A DNA stretch of 64,000 nt. Origin: Crocinitomix sp044361315 (lineage in GTDB: Bacteria > Bacteroidota > Bacteroidia > Flavobacteriales_D > Crocinitomicaceae). Shown piece after piece: positions 8,330-16,397 of this stretch; within the stretch, counting starts at the first letter, position 1, and each line of letters opens with the position of its first letter. The notes under the pieces are model-generated. The model had not been told where the DNA came from, did not search any database, and worked only from the letters and a program-made list of their open reading frames with translations. A program made the translations under genes and the position numbers. The stretch is from contig JBIKJA010000003.1 of assembly GCA_044361315.1 (NCBI GenBank), positions 62,001-126,000 of the forward strand, read 5' to 3'.

Positions 8330-8752
8330 CTAATAAGAATTCCCAATAATGATTTCCATTTCTCTTCCATAGTCGTAAAGGGCTTTAAAAATCAACGTGC
8401 CACCTTCTGAATATTTAAGACCTTCGCCAGTTTGGAAATTCTTATCAAAAGTTTTCTTCTCGTCAATTTGTCCATTTGCATAGTAAGAAATCATGTCCCC
8501 ATCAACTTTCCCGTCTTTGAAATTTTTAGATAAAGCCAATTGACCATTTGCATGAAATAGTTCACATTTGCCCGTATAGCCCTCACGCGGTTTTTCCATG
8601 TAAAAATTATTGTAACCCGGATCGTATTGCAAATCATTACAATCACAATTTGTTACAACACCTTCCGTTAATTCATTCGTTTCTTCCGAATTATTACAAG
8701 CCATCATCACCCCAAACAAACTACCTACAAGAATAAATTTTAACATCTTCAA
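8330..8752 (-). CDS. Lipoprotein with MORN_2 repeats (YwqK-like)
   Basis: A 140-residue lipoprotein: signal peptide MKMLKFILVGSLFGVMMAC with Cys19 in the lipobox. Two to three MORN_2-type repeats follow: LFHANGQLALSKNFKDGKVDG, then YYANGQIDEKKTF and a third degenerate one (YSEGGTLIFKALYD). Bacteroidetes relatives are often labelled YwqK-family antitoxins, but no toxin gene is adjacent, so I would not infer a toxin-antitoxin role. It probably sits in the outer membrane facing the periplasm. Confidence 0.75.
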   Translation of the reverse strand: MKMLKFILVGSLFGVMMACNNSEETNELTEGVVTNCDCNDLQYDPGYNNFYMEKPREGYTGKCELFHANGQLALSKNFKDGKVDGDMISYYANGQIDEKKTFDKNFQTGEGLKYSEGGTLIFKALYDYGREMEIIIGNSY

Positions 8753-8883
8753 TTTTTGATAAAGATACGCAATATCCTTCAGGTGAATTCAACACCTTCA
8801 ATCCTTTGCGAAAGAAAATTCACCATTACTAAACAATACATAATCCGAAACGCACAAAAAAATTACAGCTTTTTAACATAAAG

Positions 8884-8915
8884 TTTGTTTAAAGAGGAAA
8901 CTTGTACTATATTTG
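8884..8915 (+). promoter_or_regulatory. Promoter of the tRNA-fMet gene
   Basis: -33 element TTTG at 8884-8887 and -7 element TATATTTG at 8908-8915, separated by 20 bases: a near-ideal Bacteroidetes promoter. The tRNA begins about 85 bases downstream, leaving a sizeable processed leader. Confidence 0.65.
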
Positions 8916-9004
8916 CACCATTCTAAAGAGAGTTCAACAAAAAATGATTTCAGTTGTGGTTTGTTTTTAACTAAAAATCAACACAATTTCGAAAAAAGAT
9001 ATAT

Positions 9005-9069
<65 letters not shown>

Positions 9070-9080
<11 letters not shown>

Positions 9081-9167
9081 TTGAAAAAGAGTTGTCGTTT
9101 CGGCAGCTCTTTTTTGGTTTAATGACAAGTTTTTTTTAAGATGTATACAACCTATGTACTTTTTTCT
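9070..9167 (+). repeat. Direct repeat, copy 1 (tRNA 3' end, terminator, GIY-YIG start)
   Basis: About 98 bases from CCCCGCTACCA of tRNA-fMet through its terminator to the first codons of the GIY-YIG gene. They recur at 9481-9578 with only one-base differences in two T homopolymers. Confidence 0.9.
9085..9116 (+). terminator. Terminator of tRNA-fMet
   Basis: Stem AGAGTTGTCG / CGGCAGCTCT (with two G:U pairs) around a TTT loop and followed by six T, starting about five bases after the CCA end. Confidence 0.85.
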
Positions 9168-9401
9168 ATCAAATATGATAAAATATATATTGGTATGACA
9201 AGTGATTTGACGGATCGATTACAATCGCATAATGAATTAGCCACGAAGGGATACACAATTAAATATCGACCATGGCAAGTTGTTTATACCGAAATATTTA
9301 CTACAAAATTAGAAGCATTGAAAAGAGAAAAGGAATTAAAATCAAGTCGTGGACGAGTGTTTATTCGTGAACACGTCATTCAAAATTTTATTACAAAATA
9401 A
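9141..9401 (+). CDS. Single-domain GIY-YIG nuclease-family protein
   Basis: An 86-residue protein that is one GIY-YIG domain: YVLFS (GIY position) and KIYIG (YIG position) near residues 4-18, the conserved Arg in DLTDRLQSHN, and the Glu in VVYTEIF, then a basic helix (ALKREKELKSS). Members of this short UvrC/URI-like group are probable DNA nucleases of unknown biological role and are common and often multicopy in Bacteroidetes. The gene is framed by two copies of the tRNA-fMet tail, and a second copy of its first codons lies at 9551, so the locus has undergone duplication and partial loss. Confidence 0.85.
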   Translation: MYTTYVLFSIKYDKIYIGMTSDLTDRLQSHNELATKGYTIKYRPWQVVYTEIFTTKLEALKREKELKSSRGRVFIREHVIQNFITK

Positions 9402-9410
9402 TTGAACCGC

Positions 9411-9491
9411 TAGCTCGTCGGGCTCATATCCGTCAGCTGACGGACGCACGTTCGAGTGTTGTGTCCGTCCACTGACGGATCCCCGCTACCA
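9411..9491 (+). pseudogene. Broken second copy of tRNA-fMet with palindrome insertions
   Basis: It matches the initiator tRNA from TAGCTCGTCGGGCTCAT through CGCACGTTCGAGT to CCCCGCTACCA, but lacks the 5' acceptor strand and D stem. ACCCGAAGGT is replaced by TCCGTCAGCTGACGGA (9429-9444), and TCCGTCCACTGACGGA (9464-9479) is inserted in the T-arm/acceptor junction. It cannot fold as a tRNA. The terminator behind it is intact. Confidence 0.85.
9429..9444. repeat. 16-bp perfect palindrome inside the pseudo-tRNA
   Basis: TCCGTCAGCTGACGGA is its own reverse complement. A near-identical partner, TCCGTCCACTGACGGA, lies at 9464-9479, 19 bases further on. Neither is present in the intact tRNA copy. Confidence 0.85.
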
Positions 9492-9578
9492 TTGAAAAAG
9501 AGTTGTCGTTTCGGCAGCTCTTTTTTGGTTTAATGACAAGTTTTTTTAAGATGTATACAACCTATGTACTTTTTTTCT
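9481..9578 (+). repeat. Direct repeat, copy 2, with truncated GIY-YIG start
   Basis: Second copy of the 9070-9167 repeat. After ATG and the codons for MYTTYVLFF at 9551 the match ends and the frame runs into unrelated sequence. That sequence contains a weak inverted repeat (TCTGTGGTG / CACCACGGA, about 9589-9618), so no second nuclease is made. The remaining bases to 9748 show no gene. Confidence 0.85.
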
Positions 9579-9748
9579 GTGATTTTAATCTGTGGTGCGC
9601 ATTTTTTTCACCACGGATATTCGCAGATGTTTTTTTATTTAGATTTAAAGAATTAGGATTGCGAGTCTATACCTTTAAATAGATCACTTAGTCCCCCAAT
9701 CTCTGCTTCTTAAAAAATCCCTATCTTCGCTAAAAAAAATTCTAAGAC

Positions 9749-10621
9749 ATGGCTTCTGGTTTTTTTGCAGTTCTTGATGATATCGCTTACCTCATGGATG
9801 ATGTAGTTACCATGAGTAAATTGGCGACAAAAAAAACGGCAGGCATTCTTGGAGATGATTTGTCAGTGAACGCCGAAAAAGCAACAGGTTTTGTTTCTTC
9901 ACGCGAATTGCCTGTTTTATGGAAGATTACCAAAGGTTCTTTTTTGAATAAAATAATCATTTTGCCTATTGCCTTTTTATTAAGTTATTTTTTTCCACTT
10001 GGAATTAAGATTGTATTGGTTTTAGGAGGTGCTTACCTAGCGTATGAGGGAATGCACAAAATTGTTCATTTCATTGCACACACAAAAAAATCTAAAAAGC
10101 AACATGCCGAGGTTTTAGAAGTGGAGATTACGGATACGGAAAAAGAGAAAATAAAATCTGCGATTACGACCGATTTTATTTTGTCCGTTGAAATTATCAT
10201 TATCGCTTTAGGAACCGTTTTAGAAAAATCGTTGACTGTCCAAATTATGGTGGTTTCTTTTGTGTCTTTGCTTGCTACGGTTGGTGTGTACGGAATTGTA
10301 GCCTTGATTGTACGAATGGATGATGCCGGGCTAAGCTTAGTGCGAAAATCAAAAGGAAAAGGCTTTTTATTTGTGTTGGGCAATGCCTTAATTCAATTGT
10401 TGCCGTGGGTGATTAAAGTGTTGGCAGTGGTTGGAACAATAGCATTATTATTAGTTTCGGGAGAAATTTTTTCACATAACATTCACTTTTTTCAAGATTT
10501 GTTGCCTACCTGGCCGGCTATGTTAAAAGAGCTGTTATTAGGAATTACTGCAGGAACAATTGTGGTTTTTTTACTTGCATTGATAGCTAAATTACTCCCA
10601 AAGAAAAAGGCAAAGATTTAG
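9749..10621 (+). CDS. DUF808 (YedI-like) inner membrane protein
   Basis: A 290-residue polytopic protein of the DUF808 family, whose function is not established. Typical family features: the N-terminus MASGFFAVLDDIAYLMDDVV, KLATKKTAGILGDDLSVNA, then GGAYLAYEGMHKI, and about five transmembrane segments (around 70-95, 145-165, 170-190, 208-235, 260-283). It ends in a basic KLLPKKKAK tail, which should be cytoplasmic. It is monocistronic. Confidence 0.88.
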   Translation: MASGFFAVLDDIAYLMDDVVTMSKLATKKTAGILGDDLSVNAEKATGFVSSRELPVLWKITKGSFLNKIIILPIAFLLSYFFPLGIKIVLVLGGAYLAYEGMHKIVHFIAHTKKSKKQHAEVLEVEITDTEKEKIKSAITTDFILSVEIIIIALGTVLEKSLTVQIMVVSFVSLLATVGVYGIVALIVRMDDAGLSLVRKSKGKGFLFVLGNALIQLLPWVIKVLAVVGTIALLLVSGEIFSHNIHFFQDLLPTWPAMLKELLLGITAGTIVVFLLALIAKLLPKKKAKI

Positions 10622-10631
10622 CTTGTACGCA

Positions 10632-10859
10632 TTAAAATCTCGGTGTTTCTTGTTCCACGGCAGCCTCGTCCGAATTCATGGACACAATTAAGAGCTTATA
10701 GCCCTCTTCCCGATTAACCAAAACTAAACGCTCGTGCACTAACCCTAGTTTTTCTACTTCAAACGTATAACTTAATTTTACCGTGGTCATTCCATTTTGT
10801 TTTTTTTTACTAAAATCGAATTGTTTTGATCGATTTTTTTGAGGTCCCCAACTATACAA
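10632..10859 (-). CDS. Hypothetical protein or gene remnant
   Basis: A 75-residue frame with plausible codon use in its second half (MTTVKLSYTFEVEK, ERLVLVNREEGYKLLIVSMN). The beta-strand pattern resembles the C-terminal part of an SnoaL/DUF4440-like domain, but I do not recognise it. The first 23 residues look non-coding, so if real it probably starts at the internal ATG (10790) and may be the tail of a lost longer gene. It is convergent with DUF808. Confidence 0.35.
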   Translation of the reverse strand: MYSWGPQKNRSKQFDFSKKKQNGMTTVKLSYTFEVEKLGLVHERLVLVNREEGYKLLIVSMNSDEAAVEQETPRF

Positions 10860-10916
10860 AAATTAAAATTTAACCTCCTTTATAACCGTTTAATAGCAAA
10901 TATATTTTTATTATTT

Positions 10917-11033
10917 GGGCGTACCTCCCTTTGTCCTAAGGTCCAAAGGGAGGCCCCGCTTTCCGCTGTAGTCCCAGACATCCTGACGCTGCGGTCAGAA
11001 TCGTCAGGGAGCTGCCGCTTCAATCGGTTACGC
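10917..11033 (+). repeat. Dispersed structured repeat, copy 2 (plus orientation)
   Basis: Starts GGGCGT and ends ACGC. Hairpin 1 is a perfect 10-bp stem CCTCCCTTTG / CAAAGGGAGG; then comes the core GCTTTCCGCTGTAGTC; hairpin 2 is CCTGACG / CGTCAGG; then comes the core GAGCTGCCGCTTCAATC. Only the cores and ends match the other copies; the stems differ in sequence but keep pairing. Confidence 0.8.
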
Positions 11034-11097
11034 AAACAGGGGGTTATTTTAATAGATGGTTACACAGTGAGCACATAGTTAGAATTTTTAAAATTCT

Positions 11098-11245
11098 CGC
11101 GAAAAGGATGGCAGTGGGGCTCTTTTTTGTGGATCCTTTAACAGAAAGGAAGCCACAAAAAAAGCAAGAACGAACAGCCTGGTGTTCAGACTCAACACTA
11201 GGAGGCACGCAGTGCTGAAATTGAGTTGGGTATGAACATTCGCCC
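11098..11245 (-). repeat. Degenerate copy of the dispersed structured repeat (minus orientation)
   Basis: On the minus strand it starts GGGCGAATGTTC, carries GGCTGTTCGTTCTTGC in place of the first core and GAGCCCCACTGCCATCC in place of the second, and ends TTCGC. It has hairpins of its own (GACTCAA / TTGAGT; TTTTTTGTGG / CCACAAAAAA). It lies tail to tail with copy 2, 64 bases away; together they fill the gene-free stretch 10860-11365. Confidence 0.55.
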
Positions 11246-11365
11246 AAATAGAAATCTTTTTACATCCAATAAAAAACAGGTCTTGGTGAATTCGGTTTTA
11301 AAAGTCCATTTATGCAATTCGGCTAATTTTGAACCTTTTTATCCAATAATTGTATTTATTTTTGA

Positions 11366-12403
11366 ATGACTATCTTAAAAAGGGTGAACAGATTTAAATA
11401 TATCATAATAAGTGGATTAATTTGGTGTTTTTGCATGGCGAGTTTTGCGCAAGGACCAAGCCTTTCTCCACATGACTTAAAAGAAAGTTATTTTGAAAAA
11501 AGAGCTTCTTTCGAACAACGATCAACTAAGGCTATTAGTTCTGCAAATCAGGTGGAATTAGATCGTATTGTCACCATCCTTGCCGAAAACGCACCAAATT
11601 CATACGAGTATCATTTGGTTAAATATGTCAACGGAAATTTTGATGCCTCCCTAGCAATTCATCTGTTGGAAGCCTATAAACTCAAACCTAACTCGACAGA
11701 AGTTTTGCGCGAAATGTTTGGTTATTATGCCATGATGAACGATCAAACCAAAACCAAAGAAATTGCATCCGTGCTTAAAAATCAATATACAACGGCCGAA
11801 TTTGCTTATTACGAAAGTTTGTTTTCAACCGCTACAGGCACATTTTATTTGTTTAGCGGAGAATCGGATGCTTATCCCGCGTTGGTATTACAAAGTTTAG
11901 GTAAAATTAGAAGCAATGCGACTATTATTAATTTAGATTTTTTGCAAAATGACGCCTATCGCAAACGAATTCAATCGCAAGTAGGAGGGTTAAATATGAA
12001 ATTTCTTGGAAATGAGGCTGCCTTTGTGAGTGCAATGATTAACGCCAAATCATCTACCTTTTGTGTGTCAACAACGGTTTCTCAATATTATTTAGGTTCG
12101 TTAGTGTCTTCAATGACCATTACCGGTTTGGTTTATCAAAAAGATGCCCAAGATCAAAAAGCTAGGCTGCAAAAATTTTGGAATCAAGTGCAACCAACTT
12201 TCGAAAGTTTAACATTAAGTGGCAGCAGTGGAAATGCGCTTTATGGAAACTATCTTCCGCCTTTACTAACCTTATACAGATTGAAAATATTGAATAGTGA
12301 GAAGGATTTAATTTTGCGAAATGGCATTGTGGCATTGGCACAGAAAATTGGAGAAGTGGAGGCGGTGAATGGAATTTTAAGTGATTATGAGCAAATAGAA
12401 TGA
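11366..12403 (+). CDS. Secreted protein of unknown function, first gene of the sigma-factor operon
   Basis: A 345-residue exported protein: signal peptide up to about residue 29 (IIISGLIWCFCMASFAQG). The mature part begins with helical TPR-like segments (ASLAIHLLEAYKLKPNSTEVLREMFGYYAMM) and continues with a region I do not recognise (TATGTFYLFSGESDAYPALVLQSLG, GGLNMKFLGNEAAFVSAM). It is translationally coupled to the sigma-factor gene by a 4-base ATGA overlap, so it is probably made in fixed proportion to it. It may be an envelope sensor or effector; this is inferred from position only. Confidence 0.8.
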   Translation: MTILKRVNRFKYIIISGLIWCFCMASFAQGPSLSPHDLKESYFEKRASFEQRSTKAISSANQVELDRIVTILAENAPNSYEYHLVKYVNGNFDASLAIHLLEAYKLKPNSTEVLREMFGYYAMMNDQTKTKEIASVLKNQYTTAEFAYYESLFSTATGTFYLFSGESDAYPALVLQSLGKIRSNATIINLDFLQNDAYRKRIQSQVGGLNMKFLGNEAAFVSAMINAKSSTFCVSTTVSQYYLGSLVSSMTITGLVYQKDAQDQKARLQKFWNQVQPTFESLTLSGSSGNALYGNYLPPLLTLYRLKILNSEKDLILRNGIVALAQKIGEVEAVNGILSDYEQIE

Positions 12404-12987
12404 AGCTCTTTAGTAAAAATTATTCGCACTATAACGACGAAGATCTAATGCGCTTTTTTATAAAGGGTGATAAGAAAGCCTTTGAGCAAATTTACGCACG
12501 TTATGAGTCGTTTGTGGTGAATTTTTTTTACCGACGATTGTGGAATGATTCAGAAAAAGCAGAGGATTTTTCACACGATTTGTTTACAAAGATCATTGAC
12601 AAACCCGATTCTTTTGATCCGAGTAGAACCTTTAAAACATGGTTGTTTTCAGTGGCCAGTAACATGTGTAAAAACGAGTACAAAAAACAAGAGATAAGAA
12701 AACCAACGGGTTACGATTTACCAGAGGGAATGGATTCGAAAGATGAAAACCCCTTGCAGGATGTTGAAATTGATAAAACAAATTTTAATGAGGCATTAAA
12801 AAAGGAACTGGATAAGTTGAATGACAAACACCGAGAAGTATTTATGCTTCGCCATTTTGAAGGATTGTCCTTGAATGAGATAGGAGAGGCCCTTGAAATT
12901 AATACAGGCACTGTAAAATCAAGGTTGCATTTGGCAACCAAGACCCTTGCAGACAAATTAGAAGTTTTTAGAAAAACAATGATATGA
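12400..12987 (+). CDS. ECF-type RNA polymerase sigma factor
   Basis: A 195-residue sigma-70-family factor with only regions 2 and 4. Region 2 spans about 10-90 (DLMRFFIKGDKKAFEQIYARYE, AEDFSHDLFTKII, RTFKTWLFSVASNMCKNEYKK) and region 4 about 130-188 (LNDKHREVFMLRHFEGLSLNEIGEALEINTGTVKSRLHLATKTL, a clear helix-turn-helix). It directs transcription of a stress or envelope regulon that cannot be named from sequence. Both ends overlap neighbours by 4 bases, tying it to the secreted protein upstream and the membrane protein downstream, the usual place for an anti-sigma factor. Confidence 0.93.
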   Translation: MKLFSKNYSHYNDEDLMRFFIKGDKKAFEQIYARYESFVVNFFYRRLWNDSEKAEDFSHDLFTKIIDKPDSFDPSRTFKTWLFSVASNMCKNEYKKQEIRKPTGYDLPEGMDSKDENPLQDVEIDKTNFNEALKKELDKLNDKHREVFMLRHFEGLSLNEIGEALEINTGTVKSRLHLATKTLADKLEVFRKTMI

Positions 12988-13904
12988 TTAAGGACATAGA
13001 AGAGATTATCAGAAGTAAAACCTACTTTGAGTTATCGAAAGAAGAACTTGAAGCGGTAAGCGAATTTGCGCAAAATGAGGAGGAGTATGTCAACATGCAA
13101 TGGTTTTTGAATGGAACAATTTCAGCAGTAGCTGCCGATAAAGTAACACCTTCTGCAGATTTGAAGAAAAAAGTGATGGCTCATTTAACCGATGGGGCTG
13201 ATAAAAAGGGGTTTTGGCTTAATTCGGTGGGAGGTTTTATGTTCCCTGATGGAAAACAATTTTACAAAAAGCCAGGGTTTCAATTAGGTCTTGCAGCCGC
13301 AGTAATAATTGGGTTTTTGTTTTTTGTGAACAGCGATTTTCAATCGGCTAACCTTGCGGTAAATAAAAACACGAACAAACAAATTAATCTAATTGCAACT
13401 GGTGCGGATTTAGCTGATTCAATGGAGGCGCGTGGGAATCTCATGAAAAATTTAGACAAACCAACTGATCAAGCGCCGAGTCCGATGATGTTACAAGACG
13501 AAGAGGATGTGATGCGTGATCAAATTGATGATATTCGTTTGGAAGCACCTGCGGATCGGGTGAGCTATTCAATTCAAGCCGACGTATCTGAAAGCGAGGC
13601 CGTTTATTTATATACTGTAGATGCCCCAGCCATGGAAGAGGTTCTACAGTTTACAACTGATAATAAAATTGTATTAGCTGAAAGTAAGACAGATAATTTT
13701 GCTAAAAAGGAAAAACACGATCCTGTTGAAAAAGCCGCAAAAGATGTTGTGCCAGGATCATCCGAAGGAATTGCTGCGGCCGATTACGATAGACTTACAG
13801 ATATGAATTTGAGTGAGGTGTCAGCTTCCGAAATCATTGTTCCAAAGTCAATTTATATTGACAAAACAAAAGAGTTAAATCAATTTTTTTATATTGAGAA
13901 ATAA
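12984..13904 (+). CDS. Membrane-bound putative anti-sigma factor
   Basis: A 306-residue single-pass protein. Residues 1-90 are soluble and helical (cytoplasmic side), one transmembrane helix spans about 96-117 (LGLAAAVIIGFLFFVNSDF), and the remaining 190 residues are periplasmic, acidic and low in recognisable domains. This topology and the position right after an ECF sigma gene are those of anti-sigma factors. The N-terminal part carries no ZAS-type HxxxCxxC zinc motif, so it would belong to a different class. Sequestration of the sigma factor is inference from context. Confidence 0.65.
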   Translation: MIKDIEEIIRSKTYFELSKEELEAVSEFAQNEEEYVNMQWFLNGTISAVAADKVTPSADLKKKVMAHLTDGADKKGFWLNSVGGFMFPDGKQFYKKPGFQLGLAAAVIIGFLFFVNSDFQSANLAVNKNTNKQINLIATGADLADSMEARGNLMKNLDKPTDQAPSPMMLQDEEDVMRDQIDDIRLEAPADRVSYSIQADVSESEAVYLYTVDAPAMEEVLQFTTDNKIVLAESKTDNFAKKEKHDPVEKAAKDVVPGSSEGIAAADYDRLTDMNLSEVSASEIIVPKSIYIDKTKELNQFFYIEK

Positions 13905-13919
13905 GGAGGGTTTACCTTA

Positions 13920-14648
13920 ATGAATTCAAATCGGTTGATTACACCTATTTTGATTCGACTTTTTGTCGGATTAGTGATCCTCGTTTCCAATGAAAGTTAT
14001 GCTGGAGACAGGAAATCAGACTCGCTGAAAATTGAATCATTTTTGGCAATCGATTCAGATAATTATACGACAATTGATGCCCGTCAAAAATTTTATAAAA
14101 AAGCCGATCAACTATTTACCAATTATGGATTTGAGGTGAAATGGTTAAAAGTGGCAGCAAAAACCGTAAAAATTTTAGAAATCGCTCATTCAAAATTAGG
14201 AGGGCTTTTTGCTCACACCAACCAAGAAATTAGGGATTTTATTAATAATGGAAATAAAGCAATATTGGACGATTTTTTGTTGAAAGTTCGTGCGCTTTGG
14301 CGATCTGGAAAAGTGATTAAGGCAGATGAGGCTATGCGCTGGGATGCACAAATGTTGTCCGACGAACAAAATTTGATAGATGGGTTTTATGAAAATTTAA
14401 GTAAGGAAAGTTTGAAAATTTTGGAAAAAAACCTCAAAGGCTTAGCCTCTCGATTTCTTTTTAATAATCCTCCTTTTTATGGGAATGTTCAAGATCAAGA
14501 AGCACGGTGGGATTTTGGAATGCGTAAAATGGGCTATCAAGTAGTGCCCCAAATGATGCCTAAACCAAATCAAAATTGGGAGTTGCTGAAATTGCAAATA
14601 AAAAACAAAAAAGGGAATAAAATCGAAATTCAGCACTTCCTCGAATAA
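13920..14648 (+). CDS. Exported protein of unknown function, fourth gene of the sigma operon
   Basis: A 242-residue protein with a signal peptide (LIRLFVGLVILVSNESYA, cleavage near residue 29). The mature part is largely helical and charged (RQKFYKKADQLFTNYGFEVKW, NQEIRDFINNGNKAILDDFLLKVRALWRSGKV) and matches no family I know. An AGGAGG-like sequence (AAGGAGGGTTT) lies 9-19 bases before the ATG, uncommon in this genome. It follows the putative anti-sigma gene by 15 bases and is probably co-transcribed. Confidence 0.75.
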   Translation: MNSNRLITPILIRLFVGLVILVSNESYAGDRKSDSLKIESFLAIDSDNYTTIDARQKFYKKADQLFTNYGFEVKWLKVAAKTVKILEIAHSKLGGLFAHTNQEIRDFINNGNKAILDDFLLKVRALWRSGKVIKADEAMRWDAQMLSDEQNLIDGFYENLSKESLKILEKNLKGLASRFLFNNPPFYGNVQDQEARWDFGMRKMGYQVVPQMMPKPNQNWELLKLQIKNKKGNKIEIQHFLE

Positions 14649-14869
14649 TTGATAAGCAGAAATCTAAAGAATGTTGTGATTCCTATATTTACCTGAAATC
14701 CTAATAATTCAAATTTAAACAGCATTAAAATCAAATTTTAGGCGAGAAATACAATTTAAACAAAACGTTAATTCATCGGATGAAAACGATTTCATATCGA
14801 TAAATGAAACACTTTGGCACAATTTTCGTATGTTTGCAGAAATAAATTATTAACTAAAAAATAGTAAAA

Positions 14870-15304
14870 ATGAAAAAAATAATGATGATTGTAGCGATTG
14901 CTTTGTTAGCAGTAGCTTGTAATAAAGATCAAGCAGCCGTAAAAAAATTAGATGGTACTTGGACAGCTACGTCTGTGAAAAGTACTGAAGATGGGGTAAC
15001 TTTCGAGTTAATAGGAACTTTTGTAACTTCTTACACATTTGTTTTTGATGGTTGTAAATTAAAAACTGATGAATTTTGTAATGTAAAAGCGACATTAGTA
15101 AGTCCTTTTGGAACGGAAACAGAAGCAGACTTATACAGAGTTGTTGGCGATGGAGAGACAATTGAAATGAAAGATGACGCTTCTTCTACTACAATCAACA
15201 CTGCAACAATTACAGAATTAACAAAATCTGATTGTACGTTAACAATGACAGATGGTACTGGAGCAGATATGATCACAACTGTAGTTGTTCTTAAAAAACA
15301 ATAA
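14870..15304 (+). CDS. Small lipoprotein with lipocalin-like fold
   Basis: A 144-residue lipoprotein, signal MKKIMMIVAIALLAVAC with Cys17. The mature part reads as eight or so beta strands starting with the lipocalin-like LDGTWTATSVK, then VTSYTFVFDGCKLKTDEFCNVKATL and alternating Thr-rich strands. This is the common Bacteroidetes 'lipocalin family' lipoprotein pattern; ligand and role are unknown. It is monocistronic, with its own terminator. Confidence 0.75.
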   Translation: MKKIMMIVAIALLAVACNKDQAAVKKLDGTWTATSVKSTEDGVTFELIGTFVTSYTFVFDGCKLKTDEFCNVKATLVSPFGTETEADLYRVVGDGETIEMKDDASSTTINTATITELTKSDCTLTMTDGTGADMITTVVVLKKQ

Positions 15305-15325
15305 TTAAAATCAACATTAGTTGAA

Positions 15326-15357
15326 ACCGAATTGAGCAATCAATTCGGTTTTTTTGT
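15326..15357 (+). terminator. Terminator after the lipocalin-like gene
   Basis: Stem AACCGAATTG / CAATTCGGTT around AGCAAT, followed by seven T, 22 bases after the stop. Confidence 0.88.
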
Positions 15358-15391
15358 GCTCAATTTCAAGTTATTTTTAACGTCTTATCAC

Positions 15392-16033
15392 CTATGATTT
15401 CTGCTGAATTGAAGTTGTTTTAAAAGCTTGTAATTTAAGTTGAAGTTCTAAAATTCGTTTTTGTTTACCTGCGTCCCTTAATTTTTTCGCCGATTCTGTA
15501 TAATACGCATGGCGATTTTTTAAGTAATCCAGTTGAATTTCGAGTGTTTTTTGAGGTGTGTGAGATTGGCCAAATTTTGCCATTTCATCAAATAGACTTT
15601 GTGCCGTTCGGTGATAATCTGCAGTACCTAAATAATCTAAATCAGCATCCCGCATAATCGCTTCTAATACGTTTTTTGGAACATCAACATAAGAAGTAGA
15701 TAAGATAATGTCAGACACCAATTTCATGTCGACCTCATTAAAGCCAAAATTTGGAGCATTTTTTTCAAAGAGCAAGGCACCTAATTCTTCATTGTGTTCG
15801 TATCGTTCGATAAAACCAGCATCGTGAAAAAGAGCTGCCGTTCTGATTAATAAGGTGTCGTGTTCATTCAAATTTTCTAAACTGGCATATTTCATTACAG
15901 CTGACTCAACTCGTAAGGTGTGCTCAACAGAGTGATAAATGAGTTCTTTTGAGAGTTCTTTGGTTAATTTCGTTAGAATAAAACTACGAATCCCAACAAA
16001 ATTAACTATTGAAGAGGTGTTTGTTTCACTCAT
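15392..16033 (-). CDS. HD-domain metal-dependent phosphohydrolase
   Basis: A 213-residue HD-superfamily protein. The metal ligands are visible in order: His in YHSVEHTLRV (about 34-38), the HD pair in AALFHDAGF (about 69-70), a helix with HNEELGA, and the Asp in IMRDADLDYLG. It is expected to hydrolyse a phosphoester such as a nucleotide or cyclic nucleotide; the substrate cannot be told. A helical tail rich in Lys/Gln follows the domain. It stands alone on the minus strand. Confidence 0.8.
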   Translation of the reverse strand: MSETNTSSIVNFVGIRSFILTKLTKELSKELIYHSVEHTLRVESAVMKYASLENLNEHDTLLIRTAALFHDAGFIERYEHNEELGALLFEKNAPNFGFNEVDMKLVSDIILSTSYVDVPKNVLEAIMRDADLDYLGTADYHRTAQSLFDEMAKFGQSHTPQKTLEIQLDYLKNRHAYYTESAKKLRDAGKQKRILELQLKLQAFKTTSIQQKS

Positions 16034-16332
16034 AAAATGAGTATTTTATTATTAACTTATGAGTTTTCCACCTGGTTAGTTGAAGCATTCCAAGCTCAAC
16101 CTTTTTTTTTTGTACATACGTATTTACCGAAGAGAATAAATCTTCTAAATCAATGAGAAAATTAACCTTAACTCGATCCTTCATAAAACCAAAGTAAATA
16201 TATAAAAAAATCTCCAAGCCTTATAAAAAATACAAAATCAAGGCAGTGAAAACAAAATAGTACAATTATATAGCCTTTTTGATGATTATAGATTTTACTT
16301 ATAGTTAAATAAATATTAAGAATCGAATTCGC
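16034..16332. other. Gene-free stretch
   Basis: An AT-rich spacer between the divergent HD and peroxiredoxin genes. A 63-codon minus-strand frame here lacks family features and a credible start, and I do not call it. Apart from the peroxiredoxin promoter at its right end nothing is recognised. Confidence 0.5.
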
Positions 16333-16363
16333 TTGGTCTATGGCCTGTAAATGACTAAATTTG
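16333..16363 (+). promoter_or_regulatory. Promoter of the peroxiredoxin operon
   Basis: -33 TTG at 16333-16335 and -7 TAAATTTG at 16356-16363 with a 20-base spacer, 34 bases before the ATG at 16398. Confidence 0.6.
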
Positions 16364-16397
16364 TACGAAATAATAAATTAATTTAAATCAAAATAAT

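Noticed and set aside
8330..8752. YwqK-like gene as an antitoxin
   Set aside because: The name is used for MORN_2 proteins, but no partner toxin is adjacent and the protein is an exported lipoprotein.
11044..11247. 67-codon minus-strand frame
   Set aside because: It lies over the degenerate repeat element and its residues reflect the inverted repeats, not a protein.
16026..16217. 63-codon minus-strand frame upstream of the HD gene
   Set aside because: No domain, signal peptide or family pattern and no promoter box; residue composition looks like translated AT-rich spacer.
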